A stretch of 64,000 nucleotides of DNA from Phyllostachys edulis (GCA_036346405.1 CM070546.1:99702826-99766825); one strand, 5' to 3'; positions 1-12,269 are shown, numbered from the stretch's first letter. Notes: generated from the sequence alone by a model not told the origin. Made by a program: numbers and translations.

Positions 1-859
1 AATCGCGGGATATGGGCGACTTGATATACCACCGACGTGGACACTCCGCGACAAGGGAAGGGAAGGCGGCGAGGAGTTCAACGCCGAAATGGCAAGGAAG
101 GGAAAATAGCCCGGTCCACGCAGATGAGTCGTCATTACGTAGTAGTCCCCGCCCTACCCCCATGTTTTTACTATCCCTAAAGGCATGTATACTTACATGG
201 TCCGAATGCTTGTGTCACAATGTACCGTAGTAGTAGCGAGGATGACTAAAGCAATTAGCGAACCATCATGCCATGTGACTACGTGTAGCGATGCTTCTGA
301 CGGACTCTAATGTAGTTACGGTTCCGAGACCCATCAAAGCAAGACTATATTGCAAGTATGCCTCTTCTAGTGGAATCGAGAAAAAACCATTCGCACCGAC
401 ATTGAATCCTTCATGTTTTAGGCCATCTTCATAATCACAATGGCGTTCTCACCCCTTCACTCATATTCTCATATAAGCTCCATAAAGTGCGACATCCGAC
501 TACGTGCGTACATACGCATATCGTTCAGAACGACTTCATCGAGGAAAGACTCCTCGCGCATCGTAATATCACTTACCTTTGTATTTACATATCATTCTTG
601 TCTCAATCGTCCTCACAAAATTCAACGAAATTTACCGCTACAACAATATACAACGATCACAAAATGTTATTGCGAGTCGACAAATTTACGTACCCATGAT
701 ATTCTACTGAAAATAACAAATGCAGACCAACCAACATCGTGACAACACTATTATTTTCAAAATAAATAACATGATATAATCAGATTTGCTAAATTTAATT
801 AACCTACAAAATGTAATATTCATTACAACTGAATTAACAATAATTAAAAGGTAAAAAGT
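1..859. other. Unassigned DNA, no supported gene
   Basis: No recognisable gene or transposon domain was seen. Several short open frames exist (for example 440-742 on the plus strand) but none has a recognisable motif. Composition shifts from mixed GC to AT-rich after about 730. It may be the edge of a decayed transposon; nothing in it proves that. Confidence 0.5.
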
Positions 860-1095
860 ACATGGGGGCTCCTATCGCCATAGGGTGGGGCGACAGGACC
901 TCCTGTCGCCGTAGGGTTGGGCGATGGACTGTCGCCTATTGTTAAGCGATTGCAAGCCCATCGCTGAGGATCTGGCGATCGGTTGCGATCGCCCAAGCTG
1001 ACTCTGCTGATTTAATTTCAATCGCCCTACGGTTGGGCGACGAACTGGCGCGATCATATATCAGCGACTCCACTGAAATCGCTCAATCATTGGGC
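860..1095. repeat. Cluster of degenerate quasi-palindromic TCGCC...GGGCGA units
   Basis: At least five units of roughly 20-25 bases carry TCGCC followed after 8-12 bases by GGGCGA or GCGA, often around TAGGGTTGGGCGA. Examples begin near 877, 904, 933, 1021 and 1078. Because each unit contains both TCGCC and its complement GGCGA, it can pair with itself or its neighbours. It could be a subterminal array of a DNA transposon; no terminal inverted repeat or target duplication was found. Confidence 0.5.
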
Positions 1096-2011
1096 GACAG
1101 ACGTATATTGTTGTAAAAACAAATATCGCCGGAATATTTTTGATATTTCGATTAAAAAATAGATTATTTAAAAAAATTCAACAACTTTGCGTTTCAGCCA
1201 TTTAGTTTTTCTATTTCAGGCCTTGTTCTCTTTTTATTTATTAATTTAGTTCGAAATTGTACATAAAGAACTCTAGAGGAAGGAAACTTGTTACAAACTA
1301 GGCCCTTGACCCACTTGTTAGCTACACATCCTCACCATTTCGTCTCTTACCCCCCCCCCCTTATTTCCCCTTCCTGATTCATCTCCCTTGCCTCACTCTC
1401 GTCTCACTTTCCCTACCTCCTCATGGTCAAGCCATCGCCATCCTGTCTCCACTTCACGCTCTGCATTGCCTCGCCACAATTCTCCGCCGTCCCACTTTCT
1501 ATTCTACATCGCCGCCGTCGCCACCCTATGAGGCCACTCGAAGGTCACTAGTGCCCAGATCCAACCAAATCTGGACTCTGTCGTCCACCTCCCTCACTTT
1601 CTTTCGGACCACACTCTCTCTCTTCCTTCCTTTCTCTACTAGGACTATACCCTTCCTCCTCAAGCACCTACACCTTGCAGAAGCCACTCTAACATCCTGC
1701 GAGGCACCCTCTCGCCTACACGGTGGCATCCGAGCCTAGGTAGCCATGTGAGGCACTCATACAGGACTACACGTTGTACATACTTTACCGGCCACCTGAG
1801 TTTCGTCATGGACCACGTGTCATAGAGGAGAGGAAAATGGAATTTTGGCTACCAACAATTGGTAACTTTTTGGTAAAAAAAATGTTTAAAACTAGTCAAA
1901 AGCTGCCAATTCAAAGGGGTGAGGCAAAGAGCTAGCCAATGATCCAGACGATGGAAGGGTACAGTCAAAATCTAGCAACAATTCAAACAGACTCGTTTTG
2001 CCATTGTTCTT
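1096..2011. other. Unassigned intergenic DNA
   Basis: A poly-C run lies near 1352-1361, followed by a pyrimidine-rich CT-type stretch (1,360-1,720) that looks like a plant leader sequence but has no convincing coding frame. The open frames at 1526-1729 (minus) and 1551-1739 (plus) overlap on opposite strands and have no known motifs. The part from 1,815 to 2,010 is AT-richer and may be a decayed MITE, but no inverted ends could be defined. Confidence 0.4.
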
Positions 2012-2412
2012 CAGACTTTTTTTTTAGATAACTCGCTGAATTTCATTCACTTAAAGCGGGGACTACAGTCATGCTCTAAGCACTCTTTCAGGAAAGTAGG
2101 TGCCACTAAATACCACGAGCACATTTGCAAGTTACCAGATGCAAATTTAGCACAAGCATGAGCCGCACAATTAGTACGCCGACTAACAAACACAACATCA
2201 AAATCCATAAAAATCCTGCTTAGCCGCTGGATTTCATCAAGATATGCCAAATATCTCCACAAGTGCGTGCGTGTGTCAGTGGAAAATAAATCTTTTAGGG
2301 AGGAGCCTCGGTGAGGATCCTCCATCCACCGTCCATCATCAACAGTGCAAAGGGGGTGTGGAGGGATCCAGAGATGGGAGGGGAGAGGCCTTACGGTGAA
2401 GCCCTCCTCCAC
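2012..2412 (-). pseudogene. 3' end of a LINE retrotransposon (RNase H-like domain and poly-A tail)
   Basis: On the minus strand a 121-residue open frame (2047-2412) ends in a block typical of the RNase H-like C-terminus of plant non-LTR retrotransposons: EIQRLSRIFMDFDVVFVSR, then AAHACAKFAS, then a short tail with WYLVAPTFLKECLEHD. About 20 bases after the stop the minus strand runs into an A tract (plus-strand T run at 2017-2025), as expected for a LINE 3' tail. Only roughly the last 60-70 residues are convincing; the upstream part up to 2412 is not clearly homologous, so the 5' break lies near 2,260-2,412. Reverse transcriptase and endonuclease are absent, so this is a dead 5'-truncated copy. 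Identification rests on recalled family motifs. Confidence 0.65.
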
Positions 2413-2529
2413 AGAATTTGCTTCCGTGTCTATAGTAGTGCGTGTCCGTGGGATGTGTCTGTATGCGAGTCCATTGTACTCTCCAATAGAAAAATGGAAA
2501 ATCTAATGTGCCCAATCCCTAGCTATAAA

Positions 2530-2780
2530 TAGACATGTTCAAACCCCGGGTTGGGTCAGGCTTCGGGCCAAGCCCGGCCTTGAATAGGCTAGCTCGGCCC
2601 GGTTCGGCCCGAAAATTGTTTTTCTCAATAAAATAATATTTGTTTTATTTTTAAATAAAAATAATATTTAATTCATTTCAAGAATAAAAAATAGTTTTTA
2701 ACTATTTTTATTGACTTTGTTGGGCTTTGGGCCAAAAATCAAAGCCTAAGCCCAAAAAAAGCCGCCCATAAATAGGTCTA
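2530..2780. mobile_element. Candidate hAT-type MITE with TAGAC termini
   Basis: The 251-base segment starts TAGACATGTTCAAACCC and ends with the complement of TAGACCTATTTATGGGC, imperfect inverted ends. Both sides carry CGGGC/GGCCC-rich subterminal blocks around an AT-rich core, as in many short plant hAT-like MITEs. No 8-base target duplication could be seen, so the superfamily call is tentative. Confidence 0.45.
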
Positions 2781-2896
2781 TTCCAAAAAAAAACGAGTAG
2801 CGCTGCAGCCATCCGAGCAGGCTAGGTGATCGCGCCGCGTGTACGCGAACCCTGCTAGCGCCTGTGTTCCCTTTGGCTCGCTAGGGATTAGGAGTA

Positions 2897-3525
2897 GGGC
2901 ATGTCTGGATACAAAGTTTTTAGAGCTGTTTCGATACAACAAACGTTGTAGTTTTCTAAACAGTAGTATTCAAATACCATGGCTTTTTTTGGAGTTTTGA
3001 AAAAACCACTTTAAGACCGTTTAAAAAAAAAAACCCGAGCTGGCACAACGCCTTGCCTGAGTTGCCTCGTGGTCACGTCGATCACCCGTTTTCTTCGCAT
3101 CCGCAACCGTGCACGTATCACCGTAGTTTCCCCCGCCCATGTGATCTGCGTATGTTTCCTATGTACAGATGAACTTCTGTGTGGTATTTTCCTATGCGTA
3201 CTTTAATATATTGATCATATCTTTAGTTAACGGAGGTTTGATGAGATTTGGGCGTCAGATCTTTTGAATATAGCTACAATTAATCAAAATGCAGGTTAGC
3301 TCCCATGCCTGTGTACAACTTTACTCATTTTTTCTCTGTAAAAATGACTAGTTATCCTAACAACGGAGTATGTTTTTAAACAAATGTTACATTGAAAACT
3401 GCAATATTGCCAAACGCATCTTGGTTTTTATTAGTGCTATGAGATACCGTCGTAACATACGATGCATCAAAAACTGTAGTTTTCAAATACTGTGGTTTTA
3501 AAAAACTATAACATCCAAACATGCC
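2897..3525. mobile_element. Candidate Tourist/Harbinger-type MITE (about 630 bp)
   Basis: The left end reads GGGCATGTCTGGATAC and the right end is the complement of GGCATGTTTGGATGTTA. Matching internal blocks (TGTAGTTTTC, CAGTAGTATTCAAATACC against CAAATACTGTGG) lie inside both ends, giving long imperfect inverted repeats. The flanks are GTA and TTA, compatible with a mutated 3-base target duplication. There is no coding capacity. The length exceeds most Tourist MITEs, so a second insertion in the middle is possible. Confidence 0.5.
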
Positions 3526-3688
3526 TTAAAGCTTAGCTAAGCACAAGTACGTACGAATCCTTAATTTCTGAAACAAAAACTAATCACACGAACGGGCTAA
3601 TAGATCTAATCAATCAAATCTGGACCGTCCGCACGTAGGTTGTCTGTCACTTCAATTAATCGCCAATGGACCTGGCTGGATCGATCAA

Positions 3689-3713
3689 ACCGACCGACCG
3701 ACCGACCGACCGA
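3689..3713. repeat. (ACCG)n microsatellite
   Basis: Six perfect tandem copies of the tetranucleotide ACCG are followed by a final A. It lies in non-coding DNA just upstream of the LTR fragment that hosts Copia-1. Confidence 0.9.
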
Positions 3714-3899
3714 GCTTGACAAGAAAGGAAATGTTCGATCGAGTCCGTGTCCATGTCGGAGTCCAACTCCCATCCGATAAATTCAGGGTGCACAGGGCAG
3801 GGCAGATTCTCCGGAAACCAAATTAGCTAGCTCTCTTGCCATTAGCATGGATCAACAACAAGCAGCGCGTTTCGGCCCCAGGGGGAGAGAGGGAGAGGA

Positions 3900-3985
3900 G
3901 AGGGTTTTGAATTTTTATTTGCGATTCAAATTTTGATTTGAATTTTAATTCAACTTCTGAAATGGTTTTGTACACAATTAAACTT
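3900..3985 (-). mobile_element. Gypsy-type LTR fragment, part interrupted by Copia-1
   Basis: AT-rich sequence with TTTGAATTTTAATTC-type runs, like the first few hundred bases of Tekay-class LTRs. It continues on the far side of Copia-1 (16,245-16,356), where the piece ends in the complement of TGTAACAACCC, the characteristic start of such LTRs. The element therefore lies on the minus strand. Only this fragment is left. Confidence 0.45.
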
Positions 3986-6252
3986 TGAGAGACCATGTGG
4001 AGGTGTCCCCATGTTTGTGATGAGTAATTGACGGTCGGTTTAGTGAGTTTGAGTTTGTTTGAATTATTCGAGGGTTGAGTACCTTTATCTGTGCTAATGT
4101 GGATTATCTTTGTTTAAATGCGGTGCTATGTGATGGTTTGCTTATGCAGTATGATCGCGGGACTTGAACTAGGTCATGGTGAGGCGAGGAGGACCGGGAC
4201 TAGGCACGAGGAGGTGTCGAGGTCCGAGACGGTCAAAGATGCCAAGATGATCGAGTCTCTTTGAGGTGGTTCTTGGCCGGAGGCGAGCGGCCGGAATTGT
4301 CCGTGGCGGACCTGACGAGCGATGACCAGCGGACGGGACTAGACACAGGAGGTGTTGAGATCGAGACGGTCAAGATGCTGGTCTGCGATCGTGTGTCGAC
4401 GAAACTTAGGAAGGTGCTTGAGGCGTTTTGGTAATTTGACTCAAGCAAATGAGAGAATGGGAGGTTTTCCTCCATTTTCCTGGTGTTGACTTCTTGCCTC
4501 ATTTTGTGTGTGGAGCAAGCATGTGAGTCATGTATGACATTTCTTGATTTGCTATTTGGAGGCGCCCTTGCCTTCACATGGTGAGGTGGAAGTAGTTCAA
4601 TGAGGAAAGGATGAGCCGAGTGTGTAGCTCCCATGCGTGTGTTCAAAGTGTGTAGTAGAGGAATGAGTGAGAGGGGCATTATTATTGCTGTGGAGTGCGT
4701 GTGTGTTTCTCCCCTCAAGCTTGTAGTGCGATGAGCTATGGGTGTGTACTCTGAGTTCTCAAGTTCTAGTGTAATCATTCCTCTTGGCGGTACTGTCTTG
4801 TAAATGTGAATCAAGAAATTAGAGATGGCGTAAATGCTTTTAGTATCATGTCGAAGATTTGTAGCTGGTCCTTTTGGTTTGCAAGTAACTAGAGGTTTCG
4901 ATTTCATTTTCTACCAACTTGCTTTGATTTTTATCATTCTTTATTGCCTTATCTCTCATGTTTGCCTGAGAGAAAATCGGAGATCTGTCGACTGTTGCCC
5001 GAGGAGCTCTGCAAATCGAGCTAAGCGGCCTCGCTCTGTCTTTGGAAGAAAAGGAACTTGGTTTTGTGGCGGCTCCTGTGTTCCGCAAAAACCGGATTTG
5101 AGTTGCGGCTTGTGGCTGTCTTTTTATTTGGATGCTGTTTGGTTTTTGGGTATCGGCCGATGTAGCTGCGATTTTGAGATTAGATCTATTTATTTTCTCT
5201 GTTTGCACCTTGGTAATCGATTTGTTGCTCTGTGTTTGCTAAGCTAATCGGCAGCAGATTTTTGTCTCTGTTTCTTAGAAAAAATATTTTGTTCCCGGCG
5301 CTTGAAGAAACCGTATGCTTTGTAGCCATCCTTTGTTCTTGTGATTGGTCTTTGGCCTTTAAAAAATTTGAGGCTCTGGCGGTGGTCGTCTCCATGTGAA
5401 TGAATGGTCATTAGGAGAGAAGACAGTTGAGCTTGCTCAAATCTATAGACACAAAAATCAGGCGTGTCGCTCATTTATTCTTCTTATTTGCTATCAATCG
5501 ATTAAACTTGCGATCGATGTAAACAGAAATCTAGATTCTAGCAGTTTTGTTGTTGGGGTTTTGTTTATCTTGACTTCCAATTAATGATGTGTCTTAGCTC
5601 GGTTTTAAATAGCGGTGGTATTTGTTTATGCTCTGTGCAGAGACACAAGAATCGAGTAGGCACTTGTAGAATCGGGAGCTCTTTGTGGCGAATGGATTGA
5701 TCTCTCTGTTTGCATATTGATTGCTCTGTGTAGTTTTGATTTCACTTCTGTGCGTGTGCGTCTTTGTCCGGTGTAGTGGAGAATCCATACTTGGTGGTTG
5801 ATTTATTGTTTGGCTTCCATCCGATCCGACCAAGGTTTTGATTTGATTTTGGTTGGCCGACAAGATGTTGCATTGATTAGTTTTTCTTGGTTTGTGCCCT
5901 TGATTATTGCGTTGAGGTTGGATCTGTTTATCTTTGGTCGCTATTTCCCTTGCGTGTTGGTCGGCTCGATATTGTGATCATGGGTCTTTGTGTTTATGCA
6001 GATCTCACTTGGAGATTTATTCTTGTGGACCAAAGCAGTTTGATAGCCTTAGTCTTGTGCGTGTCGTCTGGTCTTGAGATAGTTGTAGTCTTTTGCTTGA
6101 GGTTTGATCGGACTCAACACGGGATCCGCCGTGCTGTATCTGATCTTCATAGCTTTTATAGCTATTGGAGTGAAAGTAGTGTTGAGGTCGTCGAGGTGAA
6201 AAATAGAGAAAAGCGTCTATTCACCCCCCTCTAGTCGCCTTTCGGTCCTACA
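3986..6252 (+). repeat. Copia-1 5' LTR
   Basis: Starts TGAGAGACCATG directly after the target copy AACTT and ends CCTACA directly before the primer site. It aligns end to end with the copy at 13,953-16,244. Differences are mostly 1-3 base insertions or deletions at C/G-rich sites. Open frames inside it are incidental. Confidence 0.95.
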
Positions 6253-6254
6253 AT

Positions 6255-6265
6255 TGGTATCGAGC
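6255..6265 (+). other. Copia-1 primer-binding site (initiator tRNA-Met type)
   Basis: TGGTATCGAGC lies two bases after the 5' LTR. The canonical site complementary to initiator tRNA-Met is TGGTATCAGAGC, so one A of the CAG is missing. The same lesion is present in the Tekay Gypsy at 32,456, while the short-LTR element at 50,318 has the canonical site. Confidence 0.85.
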
Positions 6266-6305
6266 GGTTAGCTCTTTTCAATAGATCTTAACGGTCTCAA
6301 GAGCC

Positions 6306-8368
6306 ATGGCGATGGACAAGTACTCGACCAAGCCGCCCGTTTTGATGGCATCGATTACCCCTTCGGAAGAGCCGAATGGAGACATACATCCGGCCGGGGT
6401 ATGCCATCTGGCGGAAGGTCAAGGTGCGATTATTTGTTCTGCCGATGAGAACATCAATGCCGGAACATGGGCGATGTTGAGGCGAATGCAAAGGCAAGAA
6501 CATCATCATCCGTGGTTTGAGTCGTGGCGAGTTTGACCGCATATCTCACTGTCGTCCGCCTCGACATCTGGGTGACCCTCGATGCATACCATGAGGCACC
6601 ACCCAGATCAAGACGGTTCGACGAGATCGGTTCAAGCGAATACAACAAATTTGAGATGCTTGCTGGTGAGTCCTCGGCGAGTGCTTTTCGCGATTTCACA
6701 AAATCTTGAGCAACCTCCGAGCGGTCGGTCTCACATACCCGACTCGGACAACGCTCGTCGATGCTCACGGCACTTGATCTTCGTGTTTGGGAAATGAAAG
6801 TGACTACCATCAAGGACACCACGGACCTCTCGACCTTGACTCTTGATGCGGCCAGACTCGCGTCTCAAGACTCACGAGATTGACATTGTCTCTCGAAAGT
6901 CGAAGTCACAATCGATGGCCTAGTCACCGATCGGTTAAACCACGGTTCTCTTGCTAATTCGTTGTGTGGTTTCTCCTTGTCGCTCTTTGTGACGAATCGA
7001 TGATCGCTTAGAAGCGGCTCGAGGATGAGCAAATAGCCCTCCTAGCTCGGAAGTTTTTCCATGCTTACAAGAGGAGGAGGGATGAAAGAGAGGAGGACCT
7101 GTGATTTGCTTCGAGTGTGGTGGCCCCAACCACATTGAGACAAACCGCCCAAGCCGGAGAAGGGCAAGAACGACTACTACGGTTCGGGCAAAACGACTAC
7201 ACCGACAAGAACTGCAACAAGAAGCCTCCAGCTCGACGCCCAAAGAAGAAGAAGTTCATAAACGGCAAAGCAAAGAAGCTCTTCCATCGCGTCCTCACCG
7301 CTTGGACGACCTCGACCTCGGCGAGGTGGAGGGATGGAGCGGCGATGACGGACGGGTGACCAAGAGCCCAAGGATGGCGGCGACGACTTCTCGGCATGTG
7401 CTTCATGGCCCTCGAGGGCGAACTTCGTGACAATGAACAGACTCAGACTTCGGACGAGGTATGTCCCACCTCTGAACAGCTCAATCATGCTTTTCTTAAG
7501 CTAGGAGGTTTTCATGCTAAAGCTAAGGCTAAGTGTCTTTGAGTTAGAAAAGGAAATAGATAGACCGTCACTAGAGATTATTGCTCTTACATCCGCCTTC
7601 TAGTGATGATTGTGATACATGCTCGCTTTCTTTGGTTGATATGGAGAAGTTAAGGACCTCACATGATAGTTTGTCCTCTGAGCTTGATATTGTTAAGGTG
7701 GAGAATGCTAGTCCGCTTGTCGAGTTAGAACTCGAGTAGGATGGTCATTACCCTACTTATTCTTGATGAGACTACTTCTCCCAACTCATGTGAGGGTAAG
7801 GACATTCTTGCTAGAGGATCTTATGCCATGCTCCTTGATCTCGCCTGAGTCTTGTGAAAATTGCAATAACTTGAAGATGAACTTAAAACGGGCAGATCAT
7901 AAAATTGCTGAACTACAAGCTTCTTTACTTGAGCCGATTGATTCATGCCCTAATTGTCCTAAGTTAACTGCTGAACTTGAAGCTGTCTCCAAACAGTTTC
8001 AAGATATGATTGATCATGAAAGGAAGTTGGCTCAGTTTGCTTCTAAGGACCCTGTTAGCTCACCATGCATTAAGTGTAACAAACTAAAATCTGACTTGAT
8101 TGCTTTGGATGAGAAATGTGTGAAGCTAACTAAGGACCTTCTAGAGAAGCCACATTGTGCTTGTAATATGATTGTGGAGAAGGGGGAGAAGCCTCAGGGT
8201 AAGGTTGAGACGCTTAGCGACGTGAACCAACTGGCTAGCAGTAGGACTGTCCCTTCAGATTCGGCTGTGCGTGCACAAGCCATTCTTCCCTCTGCTGCTG
8301 GTTCTTCTTTTGCTTCCTTACCTTCTGCTTCTCTCCTTCCCCTGCTCTTCTTGCACCTCTCTTTTTAG
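6306..8368 (+). pseudogene. Copia-1 gag region (UBN2-type gag, CCHC knuckle, Cys-pair C-terminus), frame-broken
   Basis: Gag packages retrotransposon RNA in cytoplasmic particles. The start at 6306 gives a short frame (to 6536) with fragments of the Copia gag pattern (HLAEGQGAIICSADENIN, then in another frame an NAKAKN-like block). A zinc-knuckle-like CFECGGPNH motif lies at 7107-7148, but the fourth ligand is Arg (CGC) instead of Cys. The C-terminal part is open from 7763 to 8368. It is rich in Lys/Glu/Leu (probable coiled coil) and has Cys pairs at residues 31/34, 62/65, 102/105 and 132/134 of that frame. At least four frame changes occur between 6306 and 8368. Several sit at C/G-rich sites where the two LTRs also disagree, so the true gene may be less broken than it looks. 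Confidence 0.7.
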
Positions 8369-9179
8369 AGTGTCGAGACCTTATGAACACTCTCGAGAGA
8401 TTTGTAGGAGGCAAGAAGAAGCTCAATCTTATTCTAGACCAATCTAAGATCTGCAGATTTAATCGTGGTCTAGGATATGACTTCTTTGAGGACATGAGGA
8501 AGCATCCACCGCCGTGCTCGCACCCATAGCACTGTGTGATCGAGACCGAGCCCAGACCGAGAAAGTCCATTTCGAGTCGGCGGGCTATGTCCAGGATTTC
8601 GACGAGAAGGTAATTTCACATGTCGCTTCTACCTCTCGAAGGTGAAGTATCACCGCACCTTCGCCGGGATGGACACACAATCGATCGATGCTTGGCGCGC
8701 CAAGATCGCTACGTAGAGACCATGTTGAGTCTCTTAGGCGCATTCGTGGTCGGCCCTGCACCTTGAGTGCACTTAAGACCAACACGAGGTCTAGGCTTGT
8801 TTCTTCCGATGGGTTTGTGCGACATCGAGGACTTGGTTTTTCCGAAGTTTTACGGTTTTCGTCCTCAAAATTGCTTTCGACCGTGACTTCCGCCGCCCCG
8901 AGGGTAGATCTCGCTTTCCCCATCGAGATAGCTACTGCATGGCGTGTTCATCTGTTGCGGTGCTCGACTCGCTCGCCGTCAGATCGGACTCAAAGAACGA
9001 CTTCGGTCTGCTCTTAGACCTTCTGCTGTGAGTGACAGAGAGCGTAGGGTAGATAGAGGTCGACCGGGCTTGACTACTTCATCCGCCGACGTGTTACTCA
9101 AGATTGGGTGCCAAAATCATCGTTGATTTATCCCAAGATCGAGACTTTACTCTGCTTGACTCGGAGTTCGCGGGTAGGG

Positions 9180-10160
9180 AAGGAGAAGGTTTGGCTTGTA
9201 GACTCCGGTTGTTCTCGCTATATGACCGGAGACTCCGTTGGTTCTCCTCCCTAGCCCGCGCTCGGTGATGAGACGATCACCTTCGGAGACGAATGCAGGC
9301 AGCGTCATCGCCAAAGGTACCGTATGATAATGCTTCTTTTATTCTTAAGGATGTTGCCTTGGTTAGTAAGTTGCAGACAATTTGCTTTCCGCTTCTCACT
9401 TCTGATGACGGTTTCGAGGTGAGCTTCAAGAAAACGCTTGCAAAATTCTTGATTCTTCTGGGAGTTTGGTTTATGGGATTTCTCGTTATGGGAGGATCTT
9501 TCGTCTGATTTTGCCGAGTCTTCCGTGATCCTCTCGGTGTTTAGTTGCTTCGAGTCCCGCGATCTCTCTTTACGGCATAGGAGACTTGGTCATATTGGAT
9601 TTGACCATTTGACCCGAAAGTTAGCGACCATGATCTCATTCGTGGTCCGCCAAACTCAAGATTGTCAAAGATCTTGTTTGCACTCCATGCCAAGCAAGAT
9701 GATTCCGCTTCTCATCCTCCCACCACAGCACTATGACCGATGCAAGACAAATGCTCCATATGGACACAGCTTGGACCAAATCGAGTCTTGATCGGCGGGA
9801 GGGAAGTGGTATGTTCTTGTTGTGGTCGATGACTTCTCGAGGTACTCTTGGTGTTTTTCTTAGCCTCGAAGGATGAGACATTTACACATTTCCGAGGTCT
9901 TTTAGTAGGTCATCTGTTGAGCTCCGGGTGCCTTCGAGCGATCCGCAATGACAATGGCACGGAGTTCAAGAATTCCTATTTTGAGAGTTTCTGCGGTGAG
10001 ACAGTGTAGAGCACCGCTCTTCTCCATACGTCCCTCGGCAAAATGGCGTTGTGGAGAGGAAGAACCGTACCTTAGTCGAGATGGCGGGACGATGCTTGAT
10101 GAGTACTCTACACCGAGGAAGTTTTGGGTTTGAAGCCATTGCATTGCGTGCCATGTTTGA
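9180..10160 (+). pseudogene. Copia-1 protease and integrase segment, frame-broken
   Basis: The aspartic protease is marked by WLVDSGCSRYMTGD, with the catalytic Asp-Ser-Gly codons at 9201-9209 intact. The pre-integrase zinc region follows near 9565-9630 (LRHRRLGHIGFDHLTRK). The integrase core is recognisable by DNGTEFKNS near 9948-9980, the second catalytic Asp block; the usual SDNG has become NDNG. The reading frame changes several times, for example near 9508, 9791 and 9940. Protease would cut the Gag-Pol polyprotein and integrase would insert the cDNA. The order protease, integrase, reverse transcriptase defines this as Copia. Confidence 0.8.
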
Positions 10161-10779
10161 ATCGAGTTTTCTTGGGCACTCTTGCACCAAGACTTATGAG
10201 TCGAGATACTGCTAAAGCCCAGCGTCTCTCATTTTCGTGTGTTTGGTTGCAAGTGCTTTATCTTGAAGTGCAGGAACCTAGACAAGTTCGAGTCACGTTC
10301 TGTGACGGTATCTTTCTAGGCTACTCGACTTCTTGGCAAGGGCTTATAGGGTGCAGGCTGCGAGTCTAGCAAAATGGTAGAAACACGTGAGGTGACCTTT
10401 GACGAGGCGATCAGGGACTAGGCCGATATCTCGAGTTCTTTAGAGCAGATCCGAGACCATCTTTGTGGATGATGAGGACGAGGGAGACGATGGTTGTTTA
10501 CGATCCAGCTCCTCTTCCTCCCCTTGAGATGCCTTCTTCCACGGCACCTCAAGGTGATCGACCTTGCCTTCCGTTTCCTCCGGAGCTAGTGGCTCTGTCC
10601 TCGCCACGCCCGCACACGAGGTAGAGGCCACTTCTTCTTCTCATCCAGACCTCCCGACATATCCAGAGAAGGCATCCTTCAGAGCGGATCATTGGAGATC
10701 TTTTGGCGTGTCACACGCTCAAAATCTGCACTTCTCTTTTCTGTCTCCATTCTCCTTTCATTGCCTCCTTGAGCCCAAG

Positions 10780-12240
10780 GATGTTGATCATGCTCTTCGA
10801 TGAGTCTTGGGTCAATGCCATGCATGAGGAGTTGGAAAACTTTGAGAGAAACAAGGTTTGGTCGCTTGTTGAGCCCCCACGAGGTCACAATATCATTGGA
10901 ACTAAGTGGGTGTTCAAAACAAGCAGAGTGAGGAAGGGGTAGTCATTCAAACAAGGCTAGGCCGGTAGCTCGGGGGTTCTCCTGTGTTGAGGGTCCGGAT
11001 TTTGAGGAGACCTTTGCCCTGTTGCTAGACTTGAGGCCATTAGAATTCCGCTTGCCTTGAGCTTCTAAGGGTTTCAAGCTTTACCAGATGGATGTCAAGA
11101 GTGCCTTCCTCAATGGGCTTATTGAGGAAGAGGTCTATGTTAGACGACCTCCGTGTTTCGAGAACCCCAAATACCCACACCATGTCTACAAGCTCTCTAA
11201 AGCCTTGTATGGACTTAAGCGAGCCCCTAGAGCTTGGTATGAGAGGCTTAAGTCCTATCTGTTGAGTCATGGTTTTGAGATGGGTAAGGTAGACAAGACC
11301 TTGTTCATTCAAGCAGCATGGTAATGACTTTCTACTCGTCCAAATTTATGTGGATGATATCATCTTTGGTGGCTCATCTCATACTCTTGTTTCTCAGTTC
11401 TCCGATGTTATGAGCTCAGAGTTTGAGATGAGCATGATGGGCGAGTTGAGCTTCTTCCTTGGTTTTCAGATCAAGCAGACTCGGGAGGGTACTTTCTTGC
11501 ATCAGGGCAAGTACACTCGTGACCTCCTGAGACGATTTGATATGAGTGATGGTAAGCCGGTGTCCACACCGATGGCTTCTACAGCCTATCTTGACCCAGA
11601 TGAGGATGGCGAGCCAGTTGATCAGAAGGAGTATCGCGAAGATGATTGGCTCCCTCTTGTACCTCATTGCCTCGAGGCCGACATACACTTCTCCGTGTGT
11701 CTGTGTGCTCGATTCCAGGCTTCTCCTCGCGTATCTCACCGCCAGGCGGTGAAGCGCATTCTTCGGTACCTTCGAGCTACCATTGACTATGGTATCTGGT
11801 ACTCTTCCTCATCCTGTCTTTTCCTTAGAGCCTACTCGGACGCAGACTTTGCTGGCTGTAGGATAGATAGGAAGAGCACCTCTGGCACCTGTCAATTCAT
11901 TGGCACTTCTCTCGTTTCTTGGTCTTCTAGGAAGCAGTCCGGTGTTGCACAGTCCACCGCAGAGGCCGAGTATGTTGTCGCCGCCGATTCTTTGCAGACG
12001 AGATACTTTGATGGCCGACCTGCGGGACTTTGGGTTAGTTATAGAAAGTGTTCCACTCTTTTGTGATAACACTACGCTATTAACATTGCTAAGAACCCAA
12101 GCAAAGACTCTCGGACCAAGCATATTGATATCCGATATCACTTCCTTAGAGACCATGTGGAGAAGGGTGATATAGTGCTCGGTTGGAGAGTGACCGCCAT
12201 TAGGTGATATCTTTACCAAGCCTTTGGATAGCTCTAGGTT
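10780..12240 (+). pseudogene. Copia-1 reverse transcriptase and RNase H, frame-broken
   Basis: The reverse transcriptase begins near 10,800 (ESWVNAMHEELENFERNKVW, then GTKWVFK) and continues with MDVKSAFLNGLIEEEVYVR at 11,088. The catalytic motif YVDD is at 11,346-11,357, followed by IIFGGSS. RNase H follows from about 11,740, with VKRILRYLRAT, then YSDADFAGCRIDRKSTSG, then STAEAEYV, and ends near 12,240 with a PLDSS-like tail after a frame change at about 12,000-12,065. Breaks lie near 10,942, 11,040, 11,324 and 11,630. The YVDD and the RNase H acidic residues are preserved, so the copy looks young although its frame is interrupted. Confidence 0.88.
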
Positions 12241-12269
12241 TTCAGCCTTGCGGGGAGAGCTTGGGGTGG

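Noticed and set aside
4233..5863. Frames of 90-224 residues in the Copia-1 LTR (for example 4233-4907 minus)
   Set aside because: Not conserved in frame in the 3' LTR; LTR sequence explains them.
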